Assembly: GCA_050260275.1 (NCBI GenBank)
Contig: JBLNBX010000247.1
Location: 1-11,667 of the forward strand
Reading direction: 5' to 3'
Origin: DATMXS01 sp050260275
GTDB taxonomy: Bacteria; Acidobacteriota; Terriglobia; Bryobacterales; Bryobacteraceae
Length of the DNA: 11,667 nucleotides
The notes under the pieces were generated by a model. The model was not told the DNA's origin, made no database searches, and saw only the letters and a list, made by a program, of their open reading frames with translations. Positions 8,498-11,667 of the stretch are shown here, piece after piece. The first letter of the stretch is position 1, and each line of letters opens with the position of its first letter. The position numbers and the translations under genes were made by a program.

Positions 8498-8578
8498 AGC
8501 AGACCGGGCAGTCCAGTGCTGGCACAGGGCGCGTCCGGGGGAGGGAAGCTCCCCGCTCGGTCGCGCTAGCATCAGTCC

Positions 8579-8932
8579 ATGAGGTCTTCCGGACCTGTAG
8601 CTCTAGAGGTAAGCCGCAACGGACGCCGCGTTTGCACAGCCGGACTGGCGGGCAAGCCGGGCGTGATCACTTCGATTCTCACATACGTCAACCGCGCCGG
8701 CTCCCGCGAACTCAAGCTAAATGTCGGCGGGCTCGATTCGGACGCGCAGCAACACTTGACCTGGGCGACCCTCGCGCTGCGTATCGGCGACGAGATCGCC
8801 ATCAGGATTGTCGAAAGCTCAAAGATCTCCCGGGTGCGTTCGAGGACCGCCGTCGATCTGGGAACGAAGCATGAGAGGGCCTGGCTGCGCAAAACGGCTC
8901 GGAAGTTCGGCTACAAGCTGGTCAAGGCCTGA
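8579..8932 (+). CDS. Small conserved-looking protein of unknown function
   Basis: A 117-residue product beginning MRSSGPVALEVSRNGRRV. I recall similar short bacterial proteins carrying the pattern V-x-x-N-G-x-R-V-C-x-A-G, then an E-L-x-L-x-V-G-G-L-D segment (here ELKLNVGGLDSDAQQHLTW) and a later L-R-I-G-D-E-I-x-I-R-I-V stretch. They have no assigned function. The layout suggests a small beta-rich domain with a basic C-terminal helix (ERAWLRKTARKFGYKLVKA). There is no signal peptide, membrane segment or catalytic motif I can name, so it is probably cytoplasmic. It is transcribed divergently from the tetR-pump operon across 112 bases. The ATG at 8579 lacks a clear ribosome site; a GGGGAG-GGAAG-CTCCCC hairpin (8538-8554) lies in its leader. 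The overlapping antisense frame (8572-8892) was judged a shadow. Confidence 0.7.
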   Translation: MRSSGPVALEVSRNGRRVCTAGLAGKPGVITSILTYVNRAGSRELKLNVGGLDSDAQQHLTWATLALRIGDEIAIRIVESSKISRVRSRTAVDLGTKHERAWLRKTARKFGYKLVKA

Positions 8933-9019
8933 CGGGGGGAACCATAGCCTGTGCGGGCAGGGGACTACACCCCACGCCCTCTCGCCCGCGCCACTCGGAA
9001 CAATCCAGGAATCCTAATA

Positions 9020-9078
9020 TCCGGGAGTATTCCGGATCCGGAATACCCCCGGAACGGTTCCGCGGGGCCCATAGGGCC
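9020..9078. repeat. Inverted-repeat cluster, possible bidirectional terminator
   Basis: Three inverted repeats lie in a row between the convergent small gene and the GH30 gene. The first has the perfect 20-bp palindrome GTATTCCGGATCCGGAATAC (9027-9046) at its core, and after one mismatched pair (9026/9047) the symmetry continues outward to 9020-9053, giving 34 bp in all. The second is GGAAC-G-GTTCC (9051-9061). The third is GGCCC-ATA-GGGCC (9066-9078). The cluster ends 11 bases before the GH30 stop codon. Location favours transcription termination from both sides, but no T-tract follows on either strand. A protein-binding site or a remnant of a mobile repeat are alternatives. Confidence 0.5.
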
Positions 9079-9089
9079 AACCGTGGTTT

Positions 9090-10931
9090 CTAGCGAAATT
9101 CGAACACGGCCGTGTGTTTGGTCCCGTCGCCTAGCGTCAGCTCAAGCACCCGGCAACCTGTCCATGATTTGTCGGTTTTCCAGTTGAAAATGAACTGGTT
9201 GGTCGTGCTGTCATAGCGAATCGTTGTGGCTCCGGGCGCCTCAGCGGGTTCCAGCTCCCCGGCCTGGGTTCCGTCGCACGATGCTGGAGCAGTCTGCAAG
9301 GATACGAAGGAATTGAGGTCCGAAATCTCTCCGCCCAGAGAATCCGTGAGCCCGTACTTCACAGGTATCACCTCTCCCGCGCTCGCGACGTTTACTGCAG
9401 GGCGCGCACGTATCGGAGCAGCGAAACCTGAAAACGTGTACGGCGGCAGGACTATTGTTGTCAAGGAACTTGGGGGGAGATTGACGACAAGAGTATCGCC
9501 ATTGACCTGAACAAGGGACTCAACCTCGTCCAGCGAGTGCATCTCGTCAGTCAGATAGGTGATTGGCGTTGGGTTGACCGCGGTCCCGGGATCGACGGTG
9601 AAGTCCACCACGGCAGGAGTAGTCTGGTTGTTGATAATGTTAATTACCTTCTTACCGTCGACGTTGCGGAAAGCCGAAATCTTCTGGGGTGAGCCCACCA
9701 ATGTCGCAGGTGCCCGATAGGCGTCGGGCCGGACAAAGCGGCTGTATGCGGCCATGGCCCAAAGCCGCTTCGCGACCTGGAAGTCCGGACCAGGAAAATC
9801 CATCTGAATAAGGGAGTCTACCCACCTATCGGCGCCAAACCAGGCTACGTAGGCATTGACATTACCCTGAGTAAGGGTGTCATGGATGTCATTCGCCAAC
9901 CTGATACCGTCGCACGCGGGGGTCGGACCTCCGATCCAGTTGTTGTTCACCCTGGAGGAGCAGCCGAGGTAGTACTCCGTCATCCAGGTGGCTTTTGATG
10001 TGGGCAGCGGCGTGCGCGCCAGGCCGCCGTACTGGTGCCCTGTATGGACGTCCACAAAGTCCCTCGCCACCGGATCGGCCTCGATGGCGTTGGTGAAGTT
10101 CCTCTGCTCCGTCCAGTTGTGTGCATCACAGCAAGCGATCTCAAGAGGAAGCCCCGATGCCCGAACGGTGGGCCCCAGCACCTTGATGAAGTCCACCGCC
10201 TGAGCGGGGGTGAAGCGCATAGATTCGTAGGAGACTGACAGGTTGGGTTCATTGGTAAAGCCTAGTAGCGTGATGGGAATCCCTTCCTGTTGATAGAACT
10301 TCACGTACTGAACCAGCAGGTTCGCGTAAGCCTGTCGCCAGTCCGCGCCGGCGCATTGATTTCCCGACGCCGGTATGCCGGGGACGCCACACAAATAGCC
10401 GCCATTGCGGAACGACTTATTGCTCTTCATGTAGGCCGGTGCGCTCCAGGCGTTGGCGTAGAACTTGTTTACTCCATACTTCATGGCCTCCTTGCTAAGC
10501 CATACTTGTCCGCCGTCATCGCCATTCCACTCATACTGTGGTGGAGCGTCTGGCCCGCCCGGATCGTTTGGCTGAATCGAGAGCTGGAGGTCGTAAGGAG
10601 CCGGGTAGGCGGCTCCGATGCCCAGCCTAAGTATGCTCAGCCCGGCGCCGGTCTCCGTATCAAATAGCAGATCGAGAATCTTTCGCTGATTCTCCGGCGT
10701 GAGGCCGTAATCTCCACGCATGATCGTGGCTCGCTGGAACGCCTCAGAAAAGCCGAAACCGTCGATACGGGTCAGATTGGTCGAGAAGTCCACGCTGCCG
10801 CCAGCTTGTGCTAGCGCCGGCTGCGACGTGCACACGAAAAATGTCGCCAAAATCGCTGTAATCGTAAGCCACCTACGCGAGCTGAAGATGCCGTACGCCC
10901 GCGTATGTGCTTTGTCGGAAGGTAGTCTCAT
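9090..10931 (-). CDS. Secreted GH30-family glycoside hydrolase with C-terminal PxKF-type domain
   Basis: A 613-residue exported enzyme. Residues 1-42 hold a signal peptide (basic start, hydrophobic WLTITAILATFFV, cleavage near ALA-QA). The GH30 (beta/alpha)8 domain starts at R-I-D-G-F-G-F-S-E-A-F-Q-R-A (55-68). Further hallmarks are YANAWSAPAYMKSN (158-171), the acid/base in LLGFTNEPN (E228) and the nucleophile in WMTEYYLG (E319). A beta-sandwich side domain follows (about 405-500). Residues about 510-613 resemble the PxKF domain: SAGEVIPVKYGLTD, a Cys pair (C552, C593), NWKTDKSWTGCRVLEL and a terminal F-E-F. The catalytic part reminds me of fungal-type GH30 subfamilies 5 or 7 (beta-1,6-galactanase or xylanase); the substrate is undecided. 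The ATG at 10931 is preferred to the TTG at 10973, which lies within the promoter. The gene looks less GC-rich than its neighbours, hinting at separate ancestry. Confidence 0.9.
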   Translation of the reverse strand: MRLPSDKAHTRAYGIFSSRRWLTITAILATFFVCTSQPALAQAGGSVDFSTNLTRIDGFGFSEAFQRATIMRGDYGLTPENQRKILDLLFDTETGAGLSILRLGIGAAYPAPYDLQLSIQPNDPGGPDAPPQYEWNGDDGGQVWLSKEAMKYGVNKFYANAWSAPAYMKSNKSFRNGGYLCGVPGIPASGNQCAGADWRQAYANLLVQYVKFYQQEGIPITLLGFTNEPNLSVSYESMRFTPAQAVDFIKVLGPTVRASGLPLEIACCDAHNWTEQRNFTNAIEADPVARDFVDVHTGHQYGGLARTPLPTSKATWMTEYYLGCSSRVNNNWIGGPTPACDGIRLANDIHDTLTQGNVNAYVAWFGADRWVDSLIQMDFPGPDFQVAKRLWAMAAYSRFVRPDAYRAPATLVGSPQKISAFRNVDGKKVINIINNQTTPAVVDFTVDPGTAVNPTPITYLTDEMHSLDEVESLVQVNGDTLVVNLPPSSLTTIVLPPYTFSGFAAPIRARPAVNVASAGEVIPVKYGLTDSLGGEISDLNSFVSLQTAPASCDGTQAGELEPAEAPGATTIRYDSTTNQFIFNWKTDKSWTGCRVLELTLGDGTKHTAVFEFR

Positions 10932-10941
10932 AGTGTTGGTA

Positions 10942-10954
10942 CCGGAACTTCCGG
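10942..10954. promoter_or_regulatory. 13-bp palindrome at the GH30 transcription start, possible operator
   Basis: CCGGAA-C-TTCCGG is a perfect 6-bp inverted repeat around one central base. It spans the predicted transcription start and the leader of the GH30 gene, 10 bases upstream of its ATG. A repressor bound here would block the promoter at 10960-10989. It could also form a small hairpin in the leader. No regulator gene is adjacent, so its partner is unknown. Confidence 0.4.
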
Positions 10955-10959
10955 CCGGG

Positions 10960-10989
10960 ACTGTACCACCCAAGCTTTAAGCAAGTCAA
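10960..10989 (-). promoter_or_regulatory. Sigma-70-type promoter of the GH30 gene
   Basis: On the - strand TTGACT (10984-10989) matches the -35 consensus in five of six bases. TACAGT (10960-10965) matches the -10 box in four of six. The spacer is 18 bases. Transcription would start near 10953, giving a leader of about 22 bases before the ATG at 10931. The alternative TTG start at 10973 would fall inside the spacer, which supports the shorter protein. Confidence 0.6.
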
Positions 10990-11320
10990 TCTAGCACTGC
11001 TGTTTCGTTGGCTTCTGCGCGCGGCAACGTGATGCTCTCCTGGATCAGTGAGATAGAGGGAATTCGCAGGGCTCGGTTGGGAACGGCCACTCGTAGCCTG
11101 TTAGGGGCTTTCTCTGAGCTCAGGTGTACTGCGGTTCCGATAACAAGTATTATGTCAACTATGGCGGATCAGCCACCCTTCGGCCCGCCGCCTCGCCTGC
11201 GTTAGCCCGGCTCACGCCGGACTCCCCCGCCGGCATCGAGTGATCGGCCCCAGGATTCCACGCAACGCCGTCCGGCTCCGCACGACACGGTAAGCTGGGC
11301 TTAAGGCTGCCCCCGCGCAC
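10990..11320. other. Non-coding intergenic region
   Basis: This stretch separates the divergent GH30 and pyrimidine-dimer-glycosylase-like genes. Open frames within it begin at weak TTG-type starts and encode low-complexity sequence, so I call no gene. An AT-rich patch at 11139-11160 contains TATTAT (11148-11153), which could be a -10 box for the rightward gene, but no good -35 box sits at the right distance. A short inverted repeat CCGGC-TCAC-GCCGG lies at 11207-11220. Nothing else stands out. Confidence 0.5.
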
Positions 11321-11667
11321 ATGCAGACCTTCCTGCCGTATCCCGACTTCGCCGCCACCGCCGCTGTTCTCGACACAGCCCGTCTCGGCAAGCAGCGCGT
11401 CGAGGCCATGATGATCCTACGCTATCTCCGCGGCCTCTACAGGTTCGGCAGCTGGCGCAACCACCCGGCCACGCTCATGTGGCGCGGCTACGAGGACGCT
11501 CTTCGGGTCTACCTCTACCAGATGATCCGCGAGTGGACCCGCCGCGGCCACAAGAACACGATCCGCGTTCGTCTCCCCGCCGGCTTCGCCTCCGGCGCGA
11601 CGCCGATGCCGTGGTGGCTCGGTGACGAGCGCCTGCACTCGAGCCACCGCGCAGCACTCCTCTATAA
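11321..11667 (+). CDS. Pyrimidine-dimer DNA glycosylase/MSMEG_6728-like protein (3' partial)
   Basis: From the ATG at 11321 the frame is open for 115 codons to the window edge. It starts MQTFLPYPDFAATAAVLDTA, then R-L-G-K-Q-R-V-E-A (21-29), SWRNHPATLMWRGYEDALRV (about 44-63), EWTRRGH and PWWLGDERLHSSHRAALLY. This set of motifs matches my memory of small bacterial proteins named MSMEG_6728 family or pyrimidine dimer DNA glycosylase. The enzymatic role, base excision at UV dimers, is inherited from family naming and not shown here; E28 or the N-terminal residues would be candidates for catalysis by analogy with T4 endonuclease V, a weak analogy. The product is missing its C-terminus. An in-frame TAA at 11291 bounds possible upstream starts. 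No clear ribosome site precedes the ATG. Confidence 0.88.
   Translation, partial: MQTFLPYPDFAATAAVLDTARLGKQRVEAMMILRYLRGLYRFGSWRNHPATLMWRGYEDALRVYLYQMIREWTRRGHKNTIRVRLPAGFASGATPMPWWLGDERLHSSHRAALLY

Noticed and set aside
8572..8892. 106-codon - strand frame overlapping the small gene
   Set aside because: The + strand frame has the more protein-like sequence and recalled conserved segments, while this one looks like its antisense shadow.
11008..11205. 65-codon + strand frame in the intergenic region
   Set aside because: It starts with TTG, has no ribosome site and shows no recognisable sequence pattern.

Overview
The window looks like chromosomal DNA from a GC-rich, Gram-negative (two-membrane) bacterium. 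Evidence for the outer membrane is a complete RND tripartite efflux pump, including an outer-membrane lipoprotein channel. The mix of genes (family VIII-like serine hydrolase, TetR-controlled RND pump, secreted GH30 glycosidase with a C-terminal PxKF-type domain) recalls Acidobacteriota of the Solibacter/Bryobacter type, but that placement rests on general resemblance and is tentative. I see no rRNA, tRNA, IS element, phage gene or CRISPR array.

Layout. (1) 1-1151, + strand: a 5'-truncated serine hydrolase of the class C beta-lactamase/family VIII esterase fold. (2) 1214-1780, - strand: a SAM-dependent methyltransferase, convergent with the hydrolase across a GC-rich hairpin. (3) 1963-8466, - strand: a four-gene efflux operon read from high to low coordinates: TetR regulator, periplasmic adaptor lipoprotein, HAE1-type RND permease, NodT-type outer-membrane channel. 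Its genes overlap or lie 3 bases apart. An 18-bp dyad just upstream of the tetR start is the obvious autoregulatory operator. (4) 8579-8932, + strand: a small conserved-looking protein of unknown function, divergent from the pump operon across 112 bp. (5) 9020-9078: a cluster of inverted repeats, including a 34-bp palindrome with one mismatched pair, between two convergent genes. (6) 9090-10931, - strand: a secreted GH30 glycoside hydrolase ending in a PxKF-type domain, with its own recognisable promoter and a 13-bp palindrome near the predicted transcription start. (7) 10974-11320: non-coding. (8) 11321-end, + strand: the N-terminal part of a pyrimidine-dimer-glycosylase-like protein cut by the window edge.

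How the genes work together. Only the pump operon forms a clear functional unit: the regulator senses an unknown ligand and controls itself and the three pump parts. The hydrolase, methyltransferase, small unknown protein, GH30 enzyme and DNA-repair-like protein are neighbours with no evident shared pathway. I find no convincing undescribed multi-gene system. The items most worth a second look are the small protein divergent from the pump, the TetR operator with two overlapping dyads, the long palindrome behind the GH30 gene, and the GH30-PxKF architecture.
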